Made by a program: the position numbers and the translations under genes. The notes under the pieces were generated by a model. The model did not search any database. It was not told the DNA's origin and saw only the letters and a program-made list of their open reading frames with translations. A DNA stretch of 64,000 nt from JAICNG01 sp035765135 (GTDB lineage: Bacteria > Gemmatimonadota > Gemmatimonadetes > Gemmatimonadales > Gemmatimonadaceae), in the NCBI GenBank assembly GCA_035765135.1, contig DASTYE010000010.1:1-64000 (forward strand). Direction: 5' to 3'. Of this stretch, positions 16,530 through 25,910 are shown piece after piece (within the stretch, counting starts at the first letter, position 1; every line of letters starts with the position of its first letter).

Positions 16530-16641
16530 CGAGGTCTTGAAGGTCGTCCAGGTCGTCCAGGTCGACAAGGCTACGTCCGCGGGCGTGATTGCGTTGATAG
16601 CCTCGACGACCTGGACAACCTGGACGACCTCGACAGCCTGG
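16530..16641. repeat. Intergenic palindrome of AGGTCGTCC units (family 1)
   Basis: The left arm 16530-16572 and right arm 16599-16641 are built from 9-base AGGTCGTCC-type units and are complementary at roughly 35 of 43 positions. The loop ends in TTGATAGCCTCGAC, echoing TTGATNNCCT before the right arms of the elements at 3.9 and 34.8 kb. It sits between divergent genes, so it is not simply a terminator. Confidence 0.8.
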
Positions 16642-16740
16642 TTAAGACCCGGTAAGACCCTCGGCGGCCGTCTTGCGCACCTGCCAGCGGCGGCCTTACA
16701 CAAGAGCGACCGTCGGACACTCCCCTCTCCCAAGCGGGCC

Positions 16741-19700
16741 ATGCGTTCACTCCTCCTCGCCGCACTCGCGGCATTCACGGTCCTGCCGGCTGCCGCACAG
16801 GACACCAAGCCCGACTCCGCCAAGAAGGAGCTGCCGCTCAAGACGGAACGCGCGGTCAAGCTCACGACCGACGAGGGAACGTGGCTCTCGCTCGACGTCT
16901 CGCCGGACGGGCGCACGATCGTGTTCGAGATGGTCGGCGACATCTATACGGTGCCAATGACCGGGGGACAGGCAACGCGGATCAGCGACGGCCTCGCCTT
17001 CGATGCGCAGCCGCGCTATTCGCCCGACGGGAAACAGATCGTCTTCGTGAGCGATCGGTCCGGATCGGACAACCTCTGGGTGATGGACGCCGACGGCAAG
17101 AACGCGAAGGCGATCACGAAAGGAGAAAAGACGCAGTACGTCTCCCCTGAGTGGACACCCGACGGGAAGTTCATCGTCGTGTCGCGGAACTCGGCCCAGT
17201 TCGTCCCGCAGTACGATCTGTACCTCTACCACAAGGACGGCGGGGCGGGGATCAAGATGACGGGGACCGCGGCGCCGGCGAGCGGGCCGCCCGATCCCTT
17301 CGCGCCGCCGGTGCCTAACAACTACGTCGGCGCCGCCTTCGGCGCCAACGGGCGCTACGTGTACGTTGCCGCGCGACAGGGTGCGGGCGGATACAATCAG
17401 ACATCCTTCGGCTGGCAGATCGCGGTCTACGATCGCGAGACGGGGCAGATCCATGCTCGGACGGACGCGCTCGGCGGCGCCATGCGCCCCATCGTCAGCC
17501 CGGATGGAAAATGGCTGGTGTACGGCACGCGTGCCGACAGCGTCACGTCGCTGCGCCTGCGGGATCTCACTACGGGCGACGAACGCTGGCTCGTGCAGAA
17601 CGTCCAGCGCGACGATCAGGAAAGCCGCTTCACTCGCGACCTCCTGCCCGGGTCCGCGTTCACCCCGGATGGCCGGACGCTCATAACGTCGTACGGAGGC
17701 AAGCTCTGGCGCGTAGACGTGCAGTCCGGACGCTCGGCGCAGGTGCCCTTCACCGCGGCGATCGACGTCGCGCTCGGTCCGCTCTCGAAGTTCGAGTACC
17801 GACTGAACGACACGACGCTGACCGTGCAGCAGATTCGCGGCGCACGGCCGTCTCCCGATGGGAAGCGGCTGTCGTTCACCGCGCTCGACAAGGTGTGGGT
17901 GATGGATCTGCCCCGCGGGGCGCCGCGGCGCCTGACGAGCACCGGGCGCGGGATCGGTGAGCATTCACCGGTGTGGTCGCCCGATGGGCGATACGTCGCC
18001 TACGTGACGTGGACCGACCAGGGGGGTGATGTCATGCGCGTCCGCGCCGACGGGCGCGCACAACCCGAGCGCCTGACGCGACAGCAGGCATTCTACGAGC
18101 AGCTGAACTACTCCCCCGACGGCCAGCGCCTCGTCGTCGCGCGCGGTCCACGCCAGGAGCGCGTCGAGCACGAGGAGTTCACGCGCAATCCGTACGCGGC
18201 GGGTGTCGAGCTCGTGTGGCTTCCGGCGACGGGTGGGGACGCGCGCGTCATCGCGCCAATGACGTTCTACGGGTATCCGCACTTCGCGCGCGACAACGAG
18301 CGTGTGTTCCTGTACGATCCGCGCGACGGCCTCGTGTCGATGCGGTTCGATGGCACCGACCGAAAGGCGCACATCAAGGTGACGGGCAACCCGGACGCCC
18401 GCCGCAACCCACCACGACCGAATCCCGCCGACGAGATCCTCGTCTCGCCCGACGGCGATCGCGTGCTCGCGCAGGTGGATGGCAACGTTTATGTGCTCGC
18501 GGTCCCGGTGATCGGCGGACAGACGCCGACCGTCAACGTCGCGAATCCGGCGAATGCGCAGGTTCCCGCGCGACGCCTCACGCGCATCGGTGGTGACTTC
18601 GTCGGCTGGTTCCGCGACGGCCAGCGCGTGCACTACTCGATCGGCCACTCGTACTTCGTCTACGACCTTCCTCGCGCCGATTCGCTCCAGCGCGACTCCA
18701 TCGCACGCGCCGATTCCGTGAAGCGAGCGACGGCGGCGGCGCGGGGCGATTCCGCGCGCGTCGACACCGCGCGTGCGGGACGGCCGCCCGCGGAGAACGT
18801 CGCGCGTACGCCGGCCGATTCGCTCAAGGTTGCCCGGGCCGATACCGGCAAGACGAGCAAGCCAGCGTACGAGCCCGAGCGCGTGGACGTGCTCATCACC
18901 GTCCAGCGCGACCGGCCGAAAGGCACCGTCGTGCTTCGCGGCGGAAAGGCGATCACGATGAAGGGCGACGAGGTCATCGACAACGCCGACATCGTCGTCA
19001 CCGACAACCGGATCACGGCGGTGGGCGCCCGCGGGGCCGTGACGATCCCCCAGGGTGCGCGGATCATCGACGTATCGGGCAAGACCATCATGCCGGGATG
19101 GGTGGACATCCACGCGCATATGTGGCCGGGCTTCGGCATCCACCCCGTGCAGCCGTGGGAGTACTACGCGAATCTCGCCTACGGCGTCACGACGACGCGT
19201 GATCCGCAAACATCGACCACGGACGTCCTCTCCTACGGCGACCTCGTCGAGACGGGCGACATGATCGGGCCTCGCGTGTTCTCGACCGGCCCGGGCGTCT
19301 TCTGGTCGGACGACATCAAGAGCCTCGACGATGCGCGTGATGTGCTGAAGCGCTACACCGAGTTCTACGGGATCAAGACGATCAAGCAGTACATGGTCGG
19401 CGACCGCAAGGTTCGCCAATGGGTCATCATGGCGGCGAAGGAGCTCGGCCTAACGCCGACGCTCGAGGGCGGGCTCGACTTCAAGAAGAACCTCACCGAA
19501 GCGATCGATGGCTATGCCGGCATCGAGCACTCCCTGCCGATCGCGCCGCTGTACAACGACGTCGTCACGCTCCTCGCGCAGAGCGGCGTGACCTACACGC
19601 CGACGCTGCTCGTTCAATACGGCGGCCCGTGGGCGGAGAACTACTGGTATCAGCGCCACGACGTTCTGAAAGACGCCAAGCTCGGCCGCTGGGTTCCGAA

Positions 19701-20178
19701 GACCGAGCTCATGCGCCGCGGGCTCCGGAGACAGGGGTGGTGGCACGAGAGCCAGTACTCGTTCAAGCTTCTCGCCGAGCAGGCGAAGAAGATCGTCGAG
19801 GCTGGCGGTCGCGTCGGCCTCGGCGGACACGGACAACTCCAGGGACTCGGCGTTCACTGGGAGCTATGGTCGATCGCCTCGGGGGGTATGAAGAATCACG
19901 ACGTGCTGCGCGTGGGCACGGTGTTCGGGGCGGACGCGATCGGGTTCGGGAAGGAGCTCGGCACGCTCGAGGGCGGGAAGCTCGCGGATCTGCAGGTGCT
20001 CGATGCCAATCCGCTGGAGGACATCCGCAACACGAACACGGTCCGGTACGTAATGAAGAATGGGCGGCTGTATGAGGCCGAGACGCTCACGGAGATCTGG
20101 CCAAGGCAGCGGCCGATCGAGCGGCCATGGTGGTGGGAGCCGGAGCGTCCGGTCGCGGCGGGGGCCTCCTCACCGTAA
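16741..20178 (+). CDS. Secreted PD40 beta-propeller / amidohydrolase fusion
   Basis: This is a 1145-residue exported protein. A signal peptide (MRSLLLAALAAFTVLPAAAQ) is followed by about 600 residues of PD40/TolB-like repeats (SPDGRTIVFEMV, SPDGKQIVFVSDR, SPDGKWLVYGTR and others). A charged Ala/Asp/Arg-rich linker lies near residues 640-715, then an imidazolonepropionase-type amidohydrolase domain. The metal-binding motif DIHAHMWPG (HxH) and later GIEHSLP and GGHGQLQG can carry metal ligands. Such fusions are frequent in Gemmatimonadota and Bacteroidota; the substrate may be a cyclic amide or a peptide derivative. The ATG at 16741 gives the signal peptide; the frame is open further upstream only as antisense to the S9 gene. 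Confidence 0.9.
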   Translation: MRSLLLAALAAFTVLPAAAQDTKPDSAKKELPLKTERAVKLTTDEGTWLSLDVSPDGRTIVFEMVGDIYTVPMTGGQATRISDGLAFDAQPRYSPDGKQIVFVSDRSGSDNLWVMDADGKNAKAITKGEKTQYVSPEWTPDGKFIVVSRNSAQFVPQYDLYLYHKDGGAGIKMTGTAAPASGPPDPFAPPVPNNYVGAAFGANGRYVYVAARQGAGGYNQTSFGWQIAVYDRETGQIHARTDALGGAMRPIVSPDGKWLVYGTRADSVTSLRLRDLTTGDERWLVQNVQRDDQESRFTRDLLPGSAFTPDGRTLITSYGGKLWRVDVQSGRSAQVPFTAAIDVALGPLSKFEYRLNDTTLTVQQIRGARPSPDGKRLSFTALDKVWVMDLPRGAPRRLTSTGRGIGEHSPVWSPDGRYVAYVTWTDQGGDVMRVRADGRAQPERLTRQQAFYEQLNYSPDGQRLVVARGPRQERVEHEEFTRNPYAAGVELVWLPATGGDARVIAPMTFYGYPHFARDNERVFLYDPRDGLVSMRFDGTDRKAHIKVTGNPDARRNPPRPNPADEILVSPDGDRVLAQVDGNVYVLAVPVIGGQTPTVNVANPANAQVPARRLTRIGGDFVGWFRDGQRVHYSIGHSYFVYDLPRADSLQRDSIARADSVKRATAAARGDSARVDTARAGRPPAENVARTPADSLKVARADTGKTSKPAYEPERVDVLITVQRDRPKGTVVLRGGKAITMKGDEVIDNADIVVTDNRITAVGARGAVTIPQGARIIDVSGKTIMPGWVDIHAHMWPGFGIHPVQPWEYYANLAYGVTTTRDPQTSTTDVLSYGDLVETGDMIGPRVFSTGPGVFWSDDIKSLDDARDVLKRYTEFYGIKTIKQYMVGDRKVRQWVIMAAKELGLTPTLEGGLDFKKNLTEAIDGYAGIEHSLPIAPLYNDVVTLLAQSGVTYTPTLLVQYGGPWAENYWYQRHDVLKDAKLGRWVPKTELMRRGLRRQGWWHESQYSFKLLAEQAKKIVEAGGRVGLGGHGQLQGLGVHWELWSIASGGMKNHDVLRVGTVFGADAIGFGKELGTLEGGKLADLQVLDANPLEDIRNTNTVRYVMKNGRLYEAETLTEIWPRQRPIERPWWWEPERPVAAGASSP

Positions 20179-20202
20179 CCAGCGGGTGAATACGGGTTTC
20201 AT

Positions 20203-20235
20203 GCGGCCGCCGCGTTCGTGGCGGCCGCTTTTCTT
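20203..20235 (+). terminator. Rho-independent terminator of the amidohydrolase gene
   Basis: GCGGCCGCC (20203-20211) pairs perfectly with GGCGGCCGC (20220-20228). The loop is eight bases and TTTTCTT follows. It starts about 25 bases after the stop codon. Confidence 0.88.
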
Positions 20236-20330
20236 GTGTGACGCGTGGCATCGTAATCGTCATGTACACGATGTATTGTGTGATGGGTGGTGATGACGCG
20301 GGCTTGGCGGCGATGAAGGAGGTTTCGGAA

Positions 20331-20756
20331 ATGTTTGTGCAGCAGGCGGGCGGAATCGTATGGCGCGCGGCCGATGCCGGCGCGGAAGTTTTGGTCGTCA
20401 GCGGGAAGGGGGAAGGCGCGCAGTGGATCTTCCCACGAGGCGACGTCGAAGCGGGCGAATCTCCGGCGGAAGCAGCTGAGCGGCAGGTGCGCGAGGAAGC
20501 TGGTATCGCGAGCCGCGTCGTCGCGCCGGCGGGTGAGATCGAGTTCGCGGATCGCGGAAAGCATCTCCGCGTCACCTATTTTCTCCTCGAGGTGACGAAG
20601 CGTGTCGGCGAAGGCGATGGGCGCACCGTGACCTGGCGCACGATCGACGAGGCGCTGGAGACGCTGACCTTCGAGGGGACGCGCCGACTGTTGCGCGCCT
20701 TTCGGCGGAAGATCGAGTCGCACGCGCGACGCGCGCGCGGACCCCAGACGGCGTGA
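20331..20756 (+). CDS. NUDIX hydrolase
   Basis: This protein of about 141 residues has a complete Nudix box: G-D-V-E-A-G-E, seven residues, then REEAGI (about residues 37-59). It hydrolyses a nucleoside-diphosphate-linked compound; the QQAGGIVWR start and the F-P-R-G-D lead-in resemble Ap4A/diphosphoinositol-type members. The ATG at 20331 is preceded by AAGGAGG (20316-20322) at an 8-base spacing, which decides against the longer frame from 20238. The Arg-rich tail is short. It lies after a terminator and before a palindromic element, so it is likely a single-gene unit. Confidence 0.88.
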   Translation: MFVQQAGGIVWRAADAGAEVLVVSGKGEGAQWIFPRGDVEAGESPAEAAERQVREEAGIASRVVAPAGEIEFADRGKHLRVTYFLLEVTKRVGEGDGRTVTWRTIDEALETLTFEGTRRLLRAFRRKIESHARRARGPQTA

Positions 20757-20770
20757 AGTAGGAGCTGGGA

Positions 20771-20915
20771 GTTAGGGGTCAGGGGTCAGGGATGGTAAGG
20801 CAAACGGCGGCGCGAAAGCGCCGCCGTTTGCTCATCTGATGAGCGCCGCCGGCTGCGAAGCAGCCGCGGCGCCTTTCCACCCCTGACTCCTGACCCCTGT
20901 CTCCCGACCCCTAAC
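20771..20915. repeat. Palindrome with GGGGTCA arms and three-hairpin core (copy B, inverted)
   Basis: The outer arms are built from GGGGTCA units (20771-20795 and 20877-20915). The core at about 20797-20873 is the reverse complement of the core at 13961-14038, at close to 90 percent identity by eye. Most differences in the first hairpin occur in pairs that keep the stem. It lies between convergent genes (NUDIX and the Gly-rich lipoprotein). Confidence 0.9.
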
Positions 20916-23246
20916 TCAAGGCATCGTGAAAGTCTGCGCCGAGACTCCGCCCGCGCCCGACGTGCCCTGACTGAAGCCGCCGGCGCCTGGCGACCCGATC
21001 TGATACGTGTTCGTGCCGATCGTCACGGTACTGACCGCATCCTTCACGATTCCGATCGAAGGACCACCACCGCCTCCACCGCCGTGTCCGCCGTGGCCTC
21101 CGCTGCCGCCTCGGCCACCCTGGCCGCCGTTACCGCCGCCGTTGCAGCCGTTACCGCCGGGTGCGCCTAACCCGGCGGGGCCGCCATTACCACCGACTCC
21201 GCCGGGCCCGCCGACGCCGCCATCGTTTGTGACGATCTCGTTGTTGGCGATGGTGATGCCGGTGGACGACATAACGAGTATCGCGAACGAGGCCGCGCCG
21301 CCCTGTCCCTTCTGGCCGAAGTTGCCACCGCCACCGCTCGCTCCGCCGCCGCCGCCACCACCGCCGGCACCGGTAGCCGTTCCCCCGCCACCACCACCGC
21401 CGCCACCACCGCTTCCGGAGGCTCCTGAAGTCCCGTCCGTGCCGTGGGCGGGGACGTAGCCGGCCGTGGACAGCGTCCCGATCTGTGCGCCACCGGTGCC
21501 GTTGAGTCCGTCGGCGCCATCGGTGCCCGGGGTTCCGTTCACGCCAGCCGGCGCGGCCGTCGTCCCACCAGCGCCGCCCGCTCCACCAGCGACGACACCG
21601 GCGTCGTTGCCCTTCACCCCCGCCTCACCGCTGACGTTCACCGAGCCGCCATTGCCTCCGTGGCCGCCGGCGACGCCCAGCTGAGAGCCCGCGTTAGGCG
21701 GTCCGGGCACGCCGCCCGCTCCCGGGGGACCGCCGTTCGGACAGGCAGCGTTCGCTCCGATAGTGCCCGGCAGTCCTCCGACGCCGGGGAAGCCGAACTG
21801 TCCGCCAGAGCCGGGCCCCGCGTCGCCCGCTGTGATCTGGTTGTTCGTGATGGTGATGTTCTGCGTCTGCCGCAGGAAAATCGTGTGAACGCTGAGTCCG
21901 GTCGCGAGCGCTTCTGAGGGCGTGCTGATGCGCAACCCATCGATCGTGGCGTTCGAGACGTTGAGCCCGAGCACCGTGATCATCGTCGTACCACCGGTGA
22001 GCATCACCGGGTGGTTGGCCGGATCACGGAGCCACGTTCCGGTCGCGAAGCCGCCGTAGATGCTGACACCCTCCTGCAGCCCGATGGTCTCGGTGTACGT
22101 GCCATTGGAGATGTAGACGTCCGCGCCGCCGCCCATGGTGATGGCGAGGCCCAGGCCGCGGGCGACCGTTTTCACGGGGGAGCTTCGCGTGCCCGGGTTG
22201 ACGTCGTCGCCGAGCGGGCTGACGAAGATGGCCCGCGTCTTGTCTTCCATCACGTTGATCTGGACGACTGACGCCTGACTCTCCTTGCCGAAAGCATCGG
22301 TGACACGCAGCTCGAAGCGCACGGTCGACACCGCCGCGGGCGCAGTGAAGGTTGGCGTCTGACCGGTGAGGAAACCGGTGCCACTGGTGACGTCGGGTCC
22401 AAAGACCTGCGTCCACCGGTACGTCACCGCGTGACCCTCCGGATCAGTCGCGCTCCCGGCGAGCGTCACCTGCTCGCCGCGATTCACGTCCTGCGCGGGC
22501 CCGGCGTTGGCGGCGGGCGCAGCATTGGACAGCGTGCGGAACGACCACGTGTGCGCGGCTGCGAGCGGCGCGCCCTCCACATCGGTGATGCCCGTCGTCA
22601 GCACGACGTTGTAGGTCGTGTCGAACAGCAGCTGCGCCGCGGGAGTGAACGTGACGATCGCTCCGTTGACCGCCAGCGTTCCGGTGATGGGCGCTCCCTG
22701 CGCGGGCGACACCTGGAAACTCGTCGCGGTCACGGAAGAGGCCGCCACCGGCTCGGAGAAGGTCACGCTCACCGTCGTGTTCCGGGCGACATCGGTCGCG
22801 TTAGCGGCGGGTGTCGTGGAAACGACCGTCGGCGGGGCGTTGGCCACCGTCGTGAACGTCCAGCTGTGCGCCTGGGTCAGTGCATTACCGGCGAGATCGC
22901 TGATGCCGGTCGTGAGGCGCGCGGTGTACGTCGTCCCGAAGGCGAGCGGGGCCGAGGGAGTCAGCGTCGCCGACGTCGCGCTCGACGCGTTGACGGTGGC
23001 AGCGACCGGAGCGCCGCCGGCCGGCGTCAGCGTGAACGTGGTCGTGGAGATCGACGCGCTCCTCACCGCCTCGGAGAAATTCGCCGTAACGGTCGTGTTT
23101 CGCTCGACACCCGTGGCCCCAGTCGTCGGCGTGGTGGAGATGACGGTTGGAGGCGTGCGATCGCCTTCGGCGCCATCTCCGTCGCAAAAGGTGAGAGCGG
23201 GCGCGAGCAGCAGAAGCACGCGGCCGAGATGAGCGCGGTGAGTCAT
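20916..23246 (-). CDS. Lipoprotein with two Ig-like domains, PKD-like and DUF1565 domains and a Gly-rich tail
   Basis: This is a surface lipoprotein of about 776 residues. The signal VLLLLAPALTFC gives a lipobox Cys near residue 21. Two Big_5 Ig-like domains follow (each TPPTVISTTPTTGATGV-like, with WTFTTVA/WSFRTLS ends), then a PKD-like segment and a DUF1565 beta-helix start (GDDVNPGTRSSPVKTVARGL). The last 330 residues are very rich in Gly in GGxGG repeats, with ITITNNQI and ITIANNEI beta-helix rungs between them. The Gly-rich part resembles PGRS-type repeats. It is likely a secreted adhesive or structural protein; no enzyme activity is evident. The start at 23246 gives the signal peptide. 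Confidence 0.82.
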   Translation of the reverse strand: MTHRAHLGRVLLLLAPALTFCDGDGAEGDRTPPTVISTTPTTGATGVERNTTVTANFSEAVRSASISTTTFTLTPAGGAPVAATVNASSATSATLTPSAPLAFGTTYTARLTTGISDLAGNALTQAHSWTFTTVANAPPTVVSTTPAANATDVARNTTVSVTFSEPVAASSVTATSFQVSPAQGAPITGTLAVNGAIVTFTPAAQLLFDTTYNVVLTTGITDVEGAPLAAAHTWSFRTLSNAAPAANAGPAQDVNRGEQVTLAGSATDPEGHAVTYRWTQVFGPDVTSGTGFLTGQTPTFTAPAAVSTVRFELRVTDAFGKESQASVVQINVMEDKTRAIFVSPLGDDVNPGTRSSPVKTVARGLGLAITMGGGADVYISNGTYTETIGLQEGVSIYGGFATGTWLRDPANHPVMLTGGTTMITVLGLNVSNATIDGLRISTPSEALATGLSVHTIFLRQTQNITITNNQITAGDAGPGSGGQFGFPGVGGLPGTIGANAACPNGGPPGAGGVPGPPNAGSQLGVAGGHGGNGGSVNVSGEAGVKGNDAGVVAGGAGGAGGTTAAPAGVNGTPGTDGADGLNGTGGAQIGTLSTAGYVPAHGTDGTSGASGSGGGGGGGGGGTATGAGGGGGGGGASGGGGNFGQKGQGGAASFAILVMSSTGITIANNEIVTNDGGVGGPGGVGGNGGPAGLGAPGGNGCNGGGNGGQGGRGGSGGHGGHGGGGGGGPSIGIVKDAVSTVTIGTNTYQIGSPGAGGFSQGTSGAGGVSAQTFTMP

Positions 23247-23409
23247 AACGAGTGAACGGCGGAGGCGTCGAAGGAAACAGATGTCGGGGCACCGAAGGAT
23301 TACCCCAGGACCATCGGGAGTCAAACGCGCTCACGAAAGGTTTACACCGCCTCGCCGATGGATGCGGAGGTTATTGTAGGGGGGACCCGGACAGGCTGAG
23401 GAGAGCGCG

Positions 23410-24516
23410 ATGCTCGAGGAACTGGAAACGCCCGCTCCCATCGTCGATCTCGACCGCATGGAGCGGAACCTGGATCGCATGGCGGCGTACGCGACCGCGC
23501 ACGGACTGGCCCTGCGTCCGCACATCAAGACCCACAAGACACCCTGGCTGGCGACGGAGCAGCTGCGTCGGGGTGCGGTTGGCGTCACCTGCGCGACGCC
23601 TCGTGAGGCCGAGGTTATGAGTGAGGTCGCTCCAGACCTCCTGCTCGCGTACCCCGCCGTCGGCACTGCCAAGGCGCGGCGCGTGGCGGGTCTCCCCGCC
23701 GACGTGCGTGTGACGGTGGCACTGGATTCGACTCGTGCCGCCAACGACCTCGCCGGGGCCGCTCGTGAGGCTGGGCGCCGGGTAGGGGTGCTCGTCGAGT
23801 GCGACATGGGGATGCGCCGCGTCGGCGTGCAAACTCCGGAGGATGCGGTTGCCCTCGTCAGGCACGTGCGCACGCGGCCCGAGCTCGAGTACGCCGGCAT
23901 CGCCTTTTATCCCGGCCACATTCGCGAGCCGGTCGACCGCCAGGACTCCGCCCTGGGCGAGCTCGCGCGTCGGCTCGAGGGAACGCTGAGCGCGCTCCGC
24001 AAGGCAGGGCTGGAGCCGCGGGTCGTCAGCGGCGGCTCGACTCCAACCGCGACGCGCACGCACGAGATTCCCGGTGTGACCGAGATGCGTCCCGGCACGT
24101 ACATCTACAACGATCGCGTTACGGCGGCGATCGGCGCGTGCACGATCGACGATTGTGCGCTCACCGTGCTGGCGACAGTCGTGAGCACCGCGGTGCCGGG
24201 TCAGGCGGTGATCGACGCCGGAAGCAAATCGCTCGGGCGAGAGCCGATGCGCGGCACGGAGGGAGACGGCTTCGGCGTCGTCCTCGATCATCCGGCGGTG
24301 CCGGTGCGGGCCATGTCGGAGGAGCACGGGTTGCTCGACCTCTCGAACACGAACTGGCGCCCGGCCGTCGGCGATCGGGTGCGTATCGTTCCGAATCACG
24401 TGTGCATTGTGGTCCATCTCTTCGACGTCGTGCATGGAATTCGACGCGAGGCCGTCGAGACGACCTGGCCGGTGGCGGCGCGTGGCCGGGCCGCGGCTTC
24501 CGCGGTGCTGGGTTGA
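23410..24516 (+). CDS. PLP-dependent D-threonine aldolase / D-serine dehydratase family enzyme
   Basis: This is a 368-residue fold-III (alanine-racemase-like) PLP enzyme. The N-terminal LETPAPIVDLDRMERN and the PLP-lysine motif RPHIKTHKTP near residue 40 are characteristic. A TIM-barrel follows and a C-terminal domain carries VPNHVC, whose His and Cys bind metal in the DSD1/D-threonine aldolase group. It would act on D-3-hydroxy amino acids in the cytoplasm. The ATG at 23410 follows GAGGAGAG. The neighbouring M19 dipeptidase, which accepts peptides with C-terminal D-residues, suggests a D-amino-acid salvage theme, although a palindrome lies between the two. Confidence 0.87.
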   Translation: MLEELETPAPIVDLDRMERNLDRMAAYATAHGLALRPHIKTHKTPWLATEQLRRGAVGVTCATPREAEVMSEVAPDLLLAYPAVGTAKARRVAGLPADVRVTVALDSTRAANDLAGAAREAGRRVGVLVECDMGMRRVGVQTPEDAVALVRHVRTRPELEYAGIAFYPGHIREPVDRQDSALGELARRLEGTLSALRKAGLEPRVVSGGSTPTATRTHEIPGVTEMRPGTYIYNDRVTAAIGACTIDDCALTVLATVVSTAVPGQAVIDAGSKSLGREPMRGTEGDGFGVVLDHPAVPVRAMSEEHGLLDLSNTNWRPAVGDRVRIVPNHVCIVVHLFDVVHGIRREAVETTWPVAARGRAAASAVLG

Positions 24517-24534
24517 TGGCGCGCAGTGCTCGAC

Positions 24535-24617
24535 AACGAGGACCGAAGAATGAGGACCGAGGAATTCCATATGGACGCCTTTTGAATTCCTCGGTCCTCG
24601 TTCATCGTTCATCATTC
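24535..24617. repeat. Intergenic palindrome with GAGGACCGAGGAATTC arms (family 3)
   Basis: The arms at about 24546-24567 and 24584-24606 are complementary over about 22 bases with one or two differences. Both contain GAGGACCGAGGAATTC. The loop is only about 16 bases. The outer parts carry further GAGGACCGA and ATGAACG-type units. The element at 50399-50485 shares GGACCGAGGAATT. It sits between co-directional genes. Confidence 0.85.
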
Positions 24618-24653
24618 AGGCCTCGACCACTGTCCACCTCGAGAGCTCAAACG

Positions 24654-25910
24654 ATGCGAATCGCCTTTCTCGCCGTTCTCGCCGTCTTCGCACTTCAGCC
24701 GCTCAGCGCTCAGGGCACCGACCCGCATCTGGCGCGCGCGCGACGCGTGCTTCGCTCGACGCCGCTCATCGATGGGCATAACGATCTGCCGTGGGCCATT
24801 CGCAGCGATTCGGTCGCGCGGCACGATGTCGATAAGTACGACCTGCGGAAGAAGACGCCCGGACATACGGACCTCGCGCGGCTCAAGGCCGGAATGGTCG
24901 GCGGACAATTCTGGTCCGTCTACATTCCAGCGAACGCCCGCGACTCCGGCTACGCGCGGGTGCAGCTCGAGCAGATCGACATCGCCCGGCAGGTGATCGC
25001 GAAGTACCCGGAGATCGAGTGGGCGCTCACCGCCGATGCGCTGCGCGCGAGCCACGCACGCGGCCGCATTGGCTCTCTCCTCGGTGTCGAGGGCGGCCAC
25101 GCGATTGAGAACTCACTCGGGGCGCTTCGTGCTTACTACGACCTCGGCGCGCGGTACATGACGCTCACGCACTCGGCCACGATCGATTGGGCCGATTCGG
25201 GCACCGATACCGCGCGCCACGGCGGACTGACGGAGTTCGGCGAAGAGGTCGTGCGCGAGATGAACCGCCTGGGGATGCTCGTCGACCTCTCGCACGTGTC
25301 CCCGGGCACGATGAGCGACGCGCTCAACGTCAGCGAGGCGCCGGTGATCTTCTCGCACTCCTCGGCGCGCGCGGTCACCGACGTGCCACGCAATGTGCCC
25401 GACTCGATTCTCAAGCGGCTGCCACAAAACGGCGGGATCGTGATGGTGACGTTCGTCCCGGGATTCGTATCGCGGCAGGTCGCGGAGTACGGCAGCGAGA
25501 TGCAGCGCGTGAACGCGGAGCTTCGCCAGCGGTTTGCCGGGGATGACGCGGCGCGGCGCCGCGAGCTGGACGTCTGGCGGCAGTCACACCCGATGCCGAA
25601 GGCCACGCTCAAGGATGTCGCCGACCACATCGACCACATTCGCAAGGTCGCCGGCCCGGATCATGTCGGCATCGGCGGCGACTTCGACGGCATCAACGAA
25701 GTGCCGGTCGGGCTCGAGGATGTGTCGACGTATCCGGCACTGTTCGCGGAGCTGTCGCGTCGCGGCTGGTCGGAGGCCGATCTGCGGAAGCTCGCCGGCG
25801 AGAATCTGCTGCGAGTGCTCAAGCGCGCCGAAGCGGTGTCCGCGCGACTGAAGAGAGAGCGCTCGGCGTCGACGAAGACCATTCAGGAGCTGGACGGCAC
25901 ACGGACGTGA
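24654..25910 (+). CDS. Secreted membrane-dipeptidase-type peptidase (M19)
   Basis: This is a 418-residue zinc dipeptidase. The signal peptide MRIAFLAVLAVFALQPLSAQ is followed by the M19 metal motif DGHNDLPW, then GVEGGHAIEN (bridging Glu), FSHSSARAV (His) and GIGGDFDGI (Asp/Gly). Members cleave dipeptides, often with a D-residue at the second position, in the periplasm. Length and motif order are normal for the family. The stop overlaps the following GTG (GTGA), indicating translational coupling to the DUF350 gene. Confidence 0.92.
   Translation: MRIAFLAVLAVFALQPLSAQGTDPHLARARRVLRSTPLIDGHNDLPWAIRSDSVARHDVDKYDLRKKTPGHTDLARLKAGMVGGQFWSVYIPANARDSGYARVQLEQIDIARQVIAKYPEIEWALTADALRASHARGRIGSLLGVEGGHAIENSLGALRAYYDLGARYMTLTHSATIDWADSGTDTARHGGLTEFGEEVVREMNRLGMLVDLSHVSPGTMSDALNVSEAPVIFSHSSARAVTDVPRNVPDSILKRLPQNGGIVMVTFVPGFVSRQVAEYGSEMQRVNAELRQRFAGDDAARRRELDVWRQSHPMPKATLKDVADHIDHIRKVAGPDHVGIGGDFDGINEVPVGLEDVSTYPALFAELSRRGWSEADLRKLAGENLLRVLKRAEAVSARLKRERSASTKTIQELDGTRT

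Noticed and set aside
15757..16740. Amidohydrolase gene starting at 15757
   Set aside because: The upstream part of the frame is antisense to the S9 peptidase and passes through a palindrome. A signal peptide begins at the ATG at 16741.
21007..21459. Proline-rich protein on the plus strand
   Set aside because: The open frame is the exact antisense of Gly-rich codons (GGx read as xCC) in the lipoprotein gene. There is no independent start site, domain or composition support.
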